A stretch of DNA of 5,309 bases, taken from assembly GCA_014237955.1 (NCBI GenBank), contig JABABY010000144.1:1-5309 (forward strand), in the 5' to 3' direction. Positions 1 to 5,309 of the stretch are shown here, piece by piece. Each line of letters begins with the position of its first letter. Position 1 is the first letter of the stretch. The stretch comes from Planctomycetota bacterium. GTDB taxonomy: Bacteria; Planctomycetota; Planctomycetia; Pirellulales; UBA7805. The position numbers and the translations under genes are program-made. Under the pieces are notes generated by a model, which worked only from the letters and a program-made list of their open reading frames with translations, searched no databases and had not been told where the DNA came from.

Positions 1-1
1 C

Positions 2-301
2 GTTGAGGAAGACCCCAATTGCCATGCAGCCAGGTACAATTTGGGGTTGGCTTGCGAGGCGGCGCAACAATTTGGCGAAGCAAACGACCATTATGCCGCT
101 GCCATAGGCATCGAAGACCGAGAAGAGTATCATGTGGCAGCCTCGCGGTGCAATCTGGCAAACCAACAATATGCACTCGCGTTGCAGAATTGGCAGGGAC
201 AGTTTTTGGCAAACGGTTCGCCTCCGGTTCAGGGAAAACTAGAGCTCGATCCCGACATTGAAACCGCCAGTCTCTTGCGGCGGCTTCCTCCAGTTCGTTA
301 G
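2..301 (+). CDS. Tetratricopeptide-repeat protein, C-terminal fragment (partial at 5' edge)
   Basis: Only the last 99 codons are present; the frame is open to the left edge, so the true start lies outside the window and the TTG/ATG codons near the edge should not be taken as starts. Residues 10-43 of the fragment fit one TPR unit: the 'YNLGLACEAAQQFGEA' helix followed by 'HYAAAI' has the usual small and aromatic positions (N-L-G, A, F, A, Y, A). A weaker helical pair follows ('HVAASRCNLANQQYALAL'). The final 35 residues have no recognisable domain. TPR units form protein-protein interaction surfaces; partner and process cannot be told from this fragment. A possible stem-loop follows the TAG stop, and the next gene begins about 140-160 bases later on the same strand, so co-transcription is uncertain. 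The TPR assignment is fairly secure, the function unknown. Confidence 0.8.
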   Translation, partial: VEEDPNCHAARYNLGLACEAAQQFGEANDHYAAAIGIEDREEYHVAASRCNLANQQYALALQNWQGQFLANGSPPVQGKLELDPDIETASLLRRLPPVR

Positions 302-353
302 AGAACGGGCGGAACCACCTGAACCCGGCATATCTCTCCGGGAAGATTCTCTA
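299..353 (+). other. Nested inverted repeats after the TPR gene (possible stem-loop)
   Basis: An outer 7-base perfect inverted repeat (TAGAGAA at 299-305, TTCTCTA at 347-353) encloses an inner 5-base perfect pair (CCCGG at 324-328, CCGGG at 338-342, 9-base loop). The left outer arm contains the TAG stop codon of the TPR gene. No run of T follows, so it is not a standard intrinsic terminator; it could be a weak terminator, an mRNA 3' end structure, or chance. The rest of the gap up to the Nudix gene shows no other clear signal. Confidence 0.25.
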
Positions 354-461
354 GGCACAGCGGGACTGAAGTGGGCTAAAGTCGTGTAGCGGAAGCAGCT
401 GGTAAGTCGCTATTATGGCGGCAACAAAAAATGAAACGAGGTGTTTAGGACCATTTTTTCT

Positions 462-998
462 ATGGGTGCACAACCAACGGATCGGACGATCGCCCACACA
501 CCCTATCTGCGACTCATTAGTCGGGGCGACTGGTCTTTCGTCCAACGAACCACCGGGATCGGTGTGGTGGCAATCGTAGCCATGACGGACGACGATTGCC
601 TGATTCTTGTTGAACAATACCGTCCTCCTGTTGCCGGCCCCGTAATCGAATTGCCGGCGGGCATCGCGGGTGATTTGGCCGATTATCCACTCGAAGAACT
701 TCAATCAGCTGCACGGCGCGAACTTTTAGAAGAGACCGGTTACGAAGCAGCACATCTACGCGAGCTCGTTACGCTCGCCTCGTCAGCCGGGCTAACCGAT
801 GAGTGCGTTACTCTTTTTTTTGCTGAAAAACTGGAGAAGGTGGGTCCTGGTGGTGGAGATGAAAGTGAAGATATCACAGTTCACACCATTCCAATCGCGT
901 CGATCGACGAATGGCTCACAGGTGCGGTACGGCGGGGTGTTTTGGTCGACAGCCGTGTGTATGGAGCACTCTACTTACTACAGAAAGAACGGGGCTGA
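462..998 (+). CDS. Nudix hydrolase, ADP-ribose pyrophosphatase-like
   Basis: Predicted to hydrolyse a nucleoside diphosphate linked to another group, most likely ADP-ribose or a nucleotide sugar, to AMP or NMP plus a sugar phosphate, in the cytoplasm with Mg2+. With ATG 462 as start it is 178 residues. 'ELPAG' (63-67) leads into the Nudix box, whose catalytic helix 'RELLEETG' (86-93) has the metal-binding glutamates. Downstream 'SSAGLTDE' and the 'GPGGGDESEDI' stretch match the ADP-ribose pyrophosphatase branch, although the proline often seen in the 'SPG' loop is alanine here. The loop between the box glycine and the catalytic helix is about five residues longer than canonical. Start choice: an in-frame GTG at 441 would add seven residues; ATG 462 is preferred because it is ATG and has AGGA at 447-450, though the 11-base spacing is long. 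The stop lies 11 bases before the likely start of the pseudouridine synthase, suggesting co-transcription. Family is secure; substrate is inferred. Confidence 0.9.
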   Translation: MGAQPTDRTIAHTPYLRLISRGDWSFVQRTTGIGVVAIVAMTDDDCLILVEQYRPPVAGPVIELPAGIAGDLADYPLEELQSAARRELLEETGYEAAHLRELVTLASSAGLTDECVTLFFAEKLEKVGPGGGDESEDITVHTIPIASIDEWLTGAVRRGVLVDSRVYGALYLLQKERG

Positions 999-1009
999 GT
1001 GCACAAACC

Positions 1010-1681
1010 GTGAAACCGCTTAAAGAAAACACTCCCATCGCCCAACGAGAGATTCCTTGTGAAGAAAATCTCATCTACGAGGATCGCTGGATGGTTGTCT
1101 TTGAGAAGCCATCTGGTCTTTTAAGTCAGCCAGGTCGCGGCGCTGACAAACAAGACTGCCTAGTCCGGCGTGTCGTGAAGCAGTGGCCGACTGCGCGGAT
1201 TGTTCATCGGCTTGATCGCGATACCTCGGGGCTGATCGCTTTAGCGCTCGATGCCCAAACCCACCGCGCGCTCAGCAAGCTCTTCGCGGCACGGGCTGTT
1301 CAAAAGACGTATATTGCTCAAGTCGCGGGACATCCACAACACACAGTGGGGACCATCGATGCCCCAATCGGCAAAGATTGGGGCCGACCTCCCCGCTACC
1401 AGATCGACCGCAAACAGGGCCGTACAGCGCGGACCCATTGGCAAAGGATGCGGATGATGGGGACGGGAGCCGAGATGGAATTATGGCCTATCACCGGCCG
1501 GTCCCATCAACTGCGGGTCCATCTCGAACATATTGGCCACCCTATTTTAGGGGACCCTTTGTACGGTAATGCAACGAGCCAAACAGCGCGGGAGAGATTG
1601 CACCTGCATGCCACACGCTTGGAGTTTTCTCACCCCGCCACGGGTGAACCAATGGCCTGGCATTCTGTCTGTCCATTTTGA
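1010..1681 (+). CDS. rluA: RluA-family pseudouridine synthase
   Basis: Isomerises specific uridines in structured RNA to pseudouridine. The catalytic motif 'HRLDRDTSG' is at residues 66-74, with the nucleophilic aspartate at D69 (codon 1214-1216). 'VFEKPSGLLSQPG' (30-42), 'PITGRSHQLRVH' (160-171) and 'GHPILGDPLYG' (176-186) are family blocks in the usual order. The 223-residue length, absence of an N-terminal S4 domain and the conserved 'DW.RP' segment resemble E. coli RluA, which modifies 23S rRNA U746 and tRNA U32; the target here is inferred. Start: GTG 1010 is the only usual start codon between the Nudix stop and the conserved region; an ATG at 911 would give 33 more residues, but that part overlaps the Nudix gene in another frame and resembles nothing in the family. 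No clear ribosome-binding site is seen, so translation may be coupled to the Nudix gene. The TGA stop sits inside the left arm of a stem-loop. Confidence 0.93.
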   Translation: MKPLKENTPIAQREIPCEENLIYEDRWMVVFEKPSGLLSQPGRGADKQDCLVRRVVKQWPTARIVHRLDRDTSGLIALALDAQTHRALSKLFAARAVQKTYIAQVAGHPQHTVGTIDAPIGKDWGRPPRYQIDRKQGRTARTHWQRMRMMGTGAEMELWPITGRSHQLRVHLEHIGHPILGDPLYGNATSQTARERLHLHATRLEFSHPATGEPMAWHSVCPF

Positions 1682-1709
1682 CCGGTTGGCGACAGGCAGC
1701 CAAACGGTC
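1680..1709. terminator. Possible bidirectional stem-loop between convergent genes
   Basis: GACCGGTTGGC (1680-1690) and GCCAAACGGTC (1699-1709) pair over 11 positions with a single mismatch (G against A) around an 8-base loop. It fills the 31-base gap between the convergent rluA and CDF genes and includes the last two bases of the rluA stop codon. The position fits a shared terminator, but neither strand has a T run directly after the stem, so intrinsic termination is uncertain; it may instead protect mRNA 3' ends. Confidence 0.4.
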
Positions 1710-1712
1710 ACC

Positions 1713-2620
1713 TCAAACCACACCGTCGATTTTTTGGGGGCAGTCCATCCCCGGCGCCCGTTCGATTTGAATCGTTACGTGGACAATACCAAATTGTTCC
1801 TGCAGTCCGCTGCGGAGCGAGAGCAGAAGTTGATCCGTGTCCTTCACGTTTGGGGCCACCAGGTGCGCGGTCAGGGCGGTCTCGGTGGTGCTCATTGCCC
1901 AGATGTGCAGATCGTGCAATTCCTGCACCCCCTCGGTTCCGGAAATAAACTTGTCGATCCCTACTGCGTCGATGCCGGGAGGGACGCCATGCAGTAGCAG
2001 TAGAACGGAATCTCGCAACAGCCCCCACGTACCAAAAAGGATGACTGCTGCAATGAAAAGTGAAATGGCCGGGTCGATCCAACTGACCGCATATATTTTG
2101 GTAAACAGCCCGGCGATCACAACACCTAGAGAGACGACGGCATCTGCGGCCATATGTAAAAACGCACCACGGATGTTGAGATCATGCATGCAGCCTCGCA
2201 AAAACAGGAGCGCGGTCAGCAGATTGATCAGAACACCGATCCCAGCGACCACCATGATTGTGGTCCCCTCCATCTGCGGCGGGTCCTTAAACCGCTGGAC
2301 TGCTTCCCAAGTGATCGCGCCGACCGCAAGGAGCAGCAACAGGGCGTTCAGAAATGCTGCCAGGATGGAACTGCTCCGCCAGCCATACGTCCTTCGCCGG
2401 GTGGGTCCGATTCTCCCGAGATAATATCCACCCCAGGCCAACAGCAGGCCGAGGACATCACTCAGATTGTGGCCCGCATCGGCGAGCAGGGCGAGCGAAC
2501 CGATGGCCAATCCAAAACCGGCTTCGACCGCGATATAGACCGCGTTGAGTACGATGCCGAAGGCAAAGGCAAAATTATAATTTGTTTTGCCCTGATCGTT
2601 GCTGTGGTTGTGGACGTCAT
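1713..2620 (-). CDS. CDF-family Zn/Cd efflux transporter (CzcD/ZitB-like), start codon not clear
   Basis: Predicted to export Zn2+ (possibly Cd2+ or Co2+) from the cytoplasm in exchange for protons. The transport-site motifs are both present: HxxxD in helix 2 ('GHNLSD', codons near 2457-2471) and HxxxD in helix 5 ('HMAAD', 2142-2156), the pairing typical of zinc carriers. 'RTYGWRSSSILAAFLNA' and the 'HDLHIWAMSTTETALTAHL' start of the cytoplasmic C-terminal domain match CzcD-like proteins. Six helices are visible. The oddity is the 5' end: helix 1 ('NFAFAFGIVLNAVYIAVEAG') and a His-containing leader ('VHNHSNDQGK') are encoded from about 2618 downward, but no ATG, GTG or TTG is in frame until TTG 2510, which would delete helix 1. 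The end given marks ATG 2620, one base out of frame. An in-frame ATA at 2666-2664 overlaps the POT stop and is the other candidate (317 residues). The gene follows the POT gene on the same strand by about 45 bases. Family is secure; start is not. Confidence 0.88.
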
Positions 2621-2665
2621 CTGTTAAAGAGTTGGGTGGCTCTGTACTTTTTGTGCGGCTCTCTA

Positions 2666-4684
2666 TTAGTCGGCCGATTCGACCTGTAAATATTCACGTG
2701 GCTTGTAAAGCAAGGCGACAACCACAAACAGACAGGCTGTGCCCAACATTAATTGTGCAAAGAACCAGAAGTACGCTGCACCGGCCAGATTCTGTCCACC
2801 ACCTACAGACATTTGTGTGGTGAACGACTTTGCTTCATTATCAGAATCGTCAACCACATCCGTTCCGTTATTATTGTCGGCAGCCATTTCCGCCTTGCGA
2901 CGGGCAAGCCACGGTTCAGTAGGATGAAAAGCAGAGGTCAAGTCGCCTCCGGAATTGGCTTCCTGCACTATTTCTTCCTCTGTTTTTGCAATTCTTGTCA
3001 CGCTCAGATTGAGATCATCCGCCGTTAGGTGCTCGCCATCTGGACCACTGCTGCTGATCAAAAATAATTTGCTATTTATCAGGTCATATCGATACGGATT
3101 CCCGCGTACGTCTTGCAACGCTTCTATTAGCTTTGTTCCCTGCGCATCAAGCGGGAGCGCCTGATGTGTATCCCAGTGTTTTTCAATTTCAACAAGCGCC
3201 ACATTTAACTGTTGATTTTCTGACGTGTGAATTTTCAGTTGTTTGCCGTCGGTAGAATAAAGTATCTCAACGGTGGATTCCGATTCAAAGTTGCCGCCCG
3301 GACCTGACAATTTCAGCAGAAAATGTCCCTCTGGGGTTTTGTCTGATTCCATACCGGCTTCGGCGGCCGAGGCATGGAAGAACCCTGGTTCAATATCGCC
3401 TCCTTGCGACTTCCGTGAGAGGGAGTGCATCAAATCGGTCGCCGGGGCGGTACCTTCTGGCACAATAATATAGTTATTGACTGCCGCGGTGAAAAAATTT
3501 CCGAGAGATACGCTCATCAAAAATAGCGCCATGATCACCGATTTCATCTTGCGGGGTGCCTGGGTATAGCTGAACTCCAGGCAGGTGATTGAAACCATCA
3601 CCTCAGCTGCAGTAAGCAGTCCATAGGCCATCACCTGCCATCCGATAGAGGGTCTCCCGCCGGAGTCGATGATTTCCTGGGCAACAGAAACGATGGCGAA
3701 CGCTCCGACCATAACAAACAGGCCTATCGAGATTTTTCGCATTGGGGTCAGTGGAAAGACGGCGTTGATTACCGGATACACCACAAACTGGAAAAGCGGA
3801 ATAAAGACAAGGATTAAGATCGGGTTGACCGCCTGGATCTGCGAAGAGAGCCAGGTAATCCCCAGCCAATGCCGGTCCATATCTTCAGCTTGCAACACCC
3901 ACGACGAGCCCATTTGGTCAAACAGGGCCCAGAAGACAGCGACAAACACATAGATCACCATTAATTTCCAAATTGCCGAGAGGCCTTCGCGGCTGAAAGT
4001 TTCGCCGAAAAAAGCTTGAACACCGCCCGGTGGTACGTGAATAAAGACCTTGCGTCCCATCCAAAAGGCAATTGTGGCGATTCCCATCAAAACACCCGGT
4101 ATTCCAAACGCCCAGTGGGGGCCATACCACTCCAGCAGCCAAGGTGTGAGCAGCGTCGACAAAAAAGCACCAGTATTGATCGCAAAATAAAACCATCCGA
4201 AGACACGGGTCAACAAGTGGCTATTTGTCTGACCAAATTGATCGCCCACGTGGGCCGAAACACACGGTTTGATGCCTCCCGAACCAATCGCGATCAGCAC
4301 CAAGCCTGCGATCATCCAGTTGAGTGGCACTCCCTGGACACCCATAATCGCTAGTGCGGCATGTCCCAGACAGTACACCATCGAAAGCAAAAGAATCGTT
4401 AAATATTTTCCCAGCACAATATCCGAGAGCAGGGCCCCAAAAATGGGAAAGAAATAAACGGCCGAATTAAAAAGGTGGACGTTGGCGGTCGCTTCGGCGT
4501 CGGACATCTCGCTGCCGGGCAAAGACCCCTTCATGAATATTAAATATTGGGTCATAAAAATAATCAGGATGCCCTTCATCCCGTAGTAGCTGAATCGCTC
4601 GGCCGCTTCGTTACCGATGATGTAGGAAATGCCTTTTGGCATCGCCGTGGTTGGTATTGGCGCGGTGCGATATTTTGCTGTCAT
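2666..4684 (-). CDS. POT/PTR2-family proton-coupled oligopeptide transporter with large extracytoplasmic insert
   Basis: Predicted inner-membrane symporter that imports di- and tripeptides with protons. Family signatures: 'ExxERFSYYG' at residues 26-35 in helix 1 (proton and substrate site), 'GSGGIKPCVSAHVGDQF' at 134-150 with K139 of helix 4, 'FYFAINTGA' at 165-173, and 'LEFSYTQAPRKMKS' at 369-382 with E370 of helix 10. About twelve helices are visible: eleven from roughly residue 32 to 408 and the last at about 637-659. There is no extra helix pair between helices 6 and 7, unlike many bacterial POTs. At 672 residues it is well above the usual 450-520, the excess being a ~228-residue insert before the last helix (described separately). 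Start: ATG 4684 with GAGAG six bases upstream; M15 is a possible alternative just before the conserved part. It lies 57 bases after the site-2 protease gene and just before the CDF gene, same strand. Transport class is secure; the substrate is inferred from the family. Confidence 0.93.
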   Translation of the reverse strand: MTAKYRTAPIPTTAMPKGISYIIGNEAAERFSYYGMKGILIIFMTQYLIFMKGSLPGSEMSDAEATANVHLFNSAVYFFPIFGALLSDIVLGKYLTILLLSMVYCLGHAALAIMGVQGVPLNWMIAGLVLIAIGSGGIKPCVSAHVGDQFGQTNSHLLTRVFGWFYFAINTGAFLSTLLTPWLLEWYGPHWAFGIPGVLMGIATIAFWMGRKVFIHVPPGGVQAFFGETFSREGLSAIWKLMVIYVFVAVFWALFDQMGSSWVLQAEDMDRHWLGITWLSSQIQAVNPILILVFIPLFQFVVYPVINAVFPLTPMRKISIGLFVMVGAFAIVSVAQEIIDSGGRPSIGWQVMAYGLLTAAEVMVSITCLEFSYTQAPRKMKSVIMALFLMSVSLGNFFTAAVNNYIIVPEGTAPATDLMHSLSRKSQGGDIEPGFFHASAAEAGMESDKTPEGHFLLKLSGPGGNFESESTVEILYSTDGKQLKIHTSENQQLNVALVEIEKHWDTHQALPLDAQGTKLIEALQDVRGNPYRYDLINSKLFLISSSGPDGEHLTADDLNLSVTRIAKTEEEIVQEANSGGDLTSAFHPTEPWLARRKAEMAADNNNGTDVVDDSDNEAKSFTTQMSVGGGQNLAGAAYFWFFAQLMLGTACLFVVVALLYKPREYLQVESAD
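2777..3460 (-). other. Inserted domain in the POT transporter, pseudopilin (GspG)-like in part
   Basis: Residues ~409-636 of the transporter separate helix 11 from helix 12; with a cytoplasmic N-terminus this loop faces outside the inner membrane. Within it, residues ~496-562 (bases 2999-3199) read like the C-terminal half of a type II secretion major pseudopilin: an amphipathic helix 'ALVEIEKHW', then 'GTKLIEALQDVRGNPYRYD', then 'LFLISSSGPDGEHLTADDL', matching the order helix, (W)GNPYxY, SxGPDGxxxTxDD. The N-terminal pilin helix and processing site are absent, so it cannot be a pilin. Residues 451-495 look like beta strands of unknown kind, and 600-618 are an acidic Asn/Asp-rich linker. The DNA of this part looks more AT-rich than the membrane part. 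The resemblance is by eye; function unknown. Confidence 0.6.
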
Positions 4685-4690
4685 ACGATT

Positions 4691-4695
4691 CTCTC
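4691..4695 (-). promoter_or_regulatory. Probable ribosome-binding site of the POT gene
   Basis: On the - strand GAGAG lies six bases ahead of ATG 4684. It is a partial match to the Shine-Dalgarno consensus at suitable spacing and supports this start over M15. The rest of the 57-base gap to the upstream protease gene has no clear promoter. Confidence 0.45.
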
Positions 4696-4741
4696 AGCTT
4701 GTTGCTGCGTTGTTCAAAAAAGAAAATTGGTTTGTATTAAA

Positions 4742-5309
4742 CTATCCGCCCATAATTAGAATAAAAGGGGTAAAGCAAAAAACAGGAATAGCGAGTGAGG
4801 CGAGGCCCAACGCATAGCGCCACGGACCCAACTTTACAGTGTCGTCTGCCGTCGGGGGATGCTCGATGCCAATAAAAAGCACCAAGATCAACATCAACAT
4901 CCAATTGTACGATTCGGTCAAGACAATGAATCCGATTGCCACCAGCAAAAATGCCCGCGCAAGCCAGATGGTGTAGCGGCCAAAGAGCGCATAGGCAACG
5001 TGGCCCCCATCGAGTTGGCTTATCGGTAGCATGTTGAGCCCCGTCACCAGCATCCCCACCCAGGCCGCCATGTAAATGGGATTGACCATAAAAGTGAATT
5101 CCCGCTCGAGGAGAGAGGGGTCGTTGTGTTTTTTTGCATATTCGGTTTTTACCTCCTCGAGGTCGTGGAGGACCGGGATCAACATTTTTACTAAAAGTGG
5201 ATCGCCATAACCTCGGGCTTCGGGGATTTGGGGCACCGGCTCTGCAACACTCAGGCCGTAGACCAGCAGCGGAATGGTAAGGACCAGGCCTGCGAGGGGA
5301 CCGGCCAAG
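4742..5309 (-). CDS. Site-2 protease (peptidase M50) family membrane metalloprotease, C-terminal part (cut at window edge)
   Basis: Intramembrane zinc protease of the S2P/EGY-like group, expected to cleave membrane-embedded substrates such as anti-sigma factors or misfolded membrane proteins. The visible 189 codons begin inside the protein: 'LAGPLAG' at the right edge is the conserved block that follows the first catalytic helix, so TTG 5308 is an internal leucine and the HExxH zinc site lies beyond the window. The second active-site motif is present: 'NMLPISQLDGGH' (bases near 5000-5035), whose aspartate (5009-5011) is the third zinc ligand. About 85 residues separate the two motifs, including a charged soluble stretch 'LHDLEEVKTEYAKKHND'. 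Then come two or more hydrophobic helices, an 'IEHPPTADD' motif seen in this subgroup, and a last helix just before the stop. No PDZ domain is seen in this part. First gene of the apparent protease, POT, CDF run. Family is secure; substrate unknown. Confidence 0.9.
   Translation of the reverse strand, partial: LAGPLAGLVLTIPLLVYGLSVAEPVPQIPEARGYGDPLLVKMLIPVLHDLEEVKTEYAKKHNDPSLLEREFTFMVNPIYMAAWVGMLVTGLNMLPISQLDGGHVAYALFGRYTIWLARAFLLVAIGFIVLTESYNWMLMLILVLFIGIEHPPTADDTVKLGPWRYALGLASLAIPVFCFTPFILIMGG

Noticed and set aside
411..416. TATTAT considered as a -10 box for the Nudix gene
   Set aside because: No matching -35 element at 16-18 bases upstream; a six-base AT match alone is weak evidence.
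351..704. - strand open frame of 117 codons opposite the Nudix gene
   Set aside because: No recognisable domain, rich in Arg/His/Cys as expected of an antisense shadow, and overlaps a well-supported Nudix gene.
911..1009. N-terminal extension of the pseudouridine synthase from ATG 911
   Set aside because: The 33 added residues overlap the Nudix coding sequence and do not resemble any RluA N-terminus.
1569..1997. + strand open frame running from the rluA end into the CDF gene
   Set aside because: Crosses two confident genes in a different frame and has no family resemblance.
1837..2424. + strand open frame of 195 codons opposite the CDF gene
   Set aside because: Low-complexity Ser/Thr/Pro/Arg-rich composition typical of the reverse complement of a hydrophobic membrane protein; the CDF motifs on the other strand are clear.
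3603..4196. - strand open frames inside the POT gene in another frame (3603-3869 and 3918-4196)
   Set aside because: Wholly inside the POT coding sequence, with no conserved motif.
4715..4727. T-rich run on the - strand just after the protease stop, considered as an intrinsic terminator
   Set aside because: The preceding sequence can form only about a 4-bp stem, too weak for a terminator.
5306..5308. TTG at the right edge as start of the site-2 protease
   Set aside because: It encodes the internal leucine of 'LAGPLAG'; the catalytic HExxH region must lie upstream, outside the window.

Overview
The window looks like chromosomal DNA from a free-living, non-enteric bacterium, most likely a planctomycete of the Pirellula/Rhodopirellula type. 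This is inferred from protein style only: a POT transporter carrying a pseudopilin-like 'SSGPDG…TADD' segment, a site-2 protease of the 'AGPLAG … NMLPISQLDGGH … EHPPT' type, and weak or absent Shine-Dalgarno sites. No rRNA, tRNA, CRISPR array, insertion sequence, phage gene or long repeat was seen.

Layout: two gene groups converge near position 1700. On the + strand are the C-terminal end of a tetratricopeptide-repeat protein (2-301, cut by the window edge), a 160-base gap with a possible stem-loop, a Nudix hydrolase of the ADP-ribose pyrophosphatase type (about 462-998), and an RluA-type pseudouridine synthase (about 1010-1681) that begins 11 bases after it. On the - strand, read from the right edge, are the C-terminal part of a site-2 (M50) membrane metalloprotease (5309-4742, N-terminus outside the window), a POT/PTR2 proton-peptide symporter (4684-2666) and a CDF zinc/cadmium efflux transporter (about 2620-1713). 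They are spaced by 57 and about 45 bases with no convincing terminator between them, so they may be one transcription unit. An imperfect stem-loop at 1680-1709 lies between the two converging groups.

Two things stand out. First, the POT transporter is 672 residues long and carries about 230 extra residues between its last two membrane helices, predicted to lie outside the cytoplasmic membrane; part of the insert resembles the C-terminal half of a type II secretion major pseudopilin (GspG). Second, the CDF reading frame clearly encodes its normal first membrane helix but has no ATG, GTG or TTG in frame ahead of it. Either a rare ATA start that overlaps the POT stop codon is used, or a base is missing just after an out-of-frame ATG at 2620.

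Functionally the + strand genes are housekeeping (nucleotide-sugar clean-up and RNA modification). The - strand genes are all integral membrane proteins (proteolysis, peptide uptake, metal efflux). A shared role for them is inference from position only.
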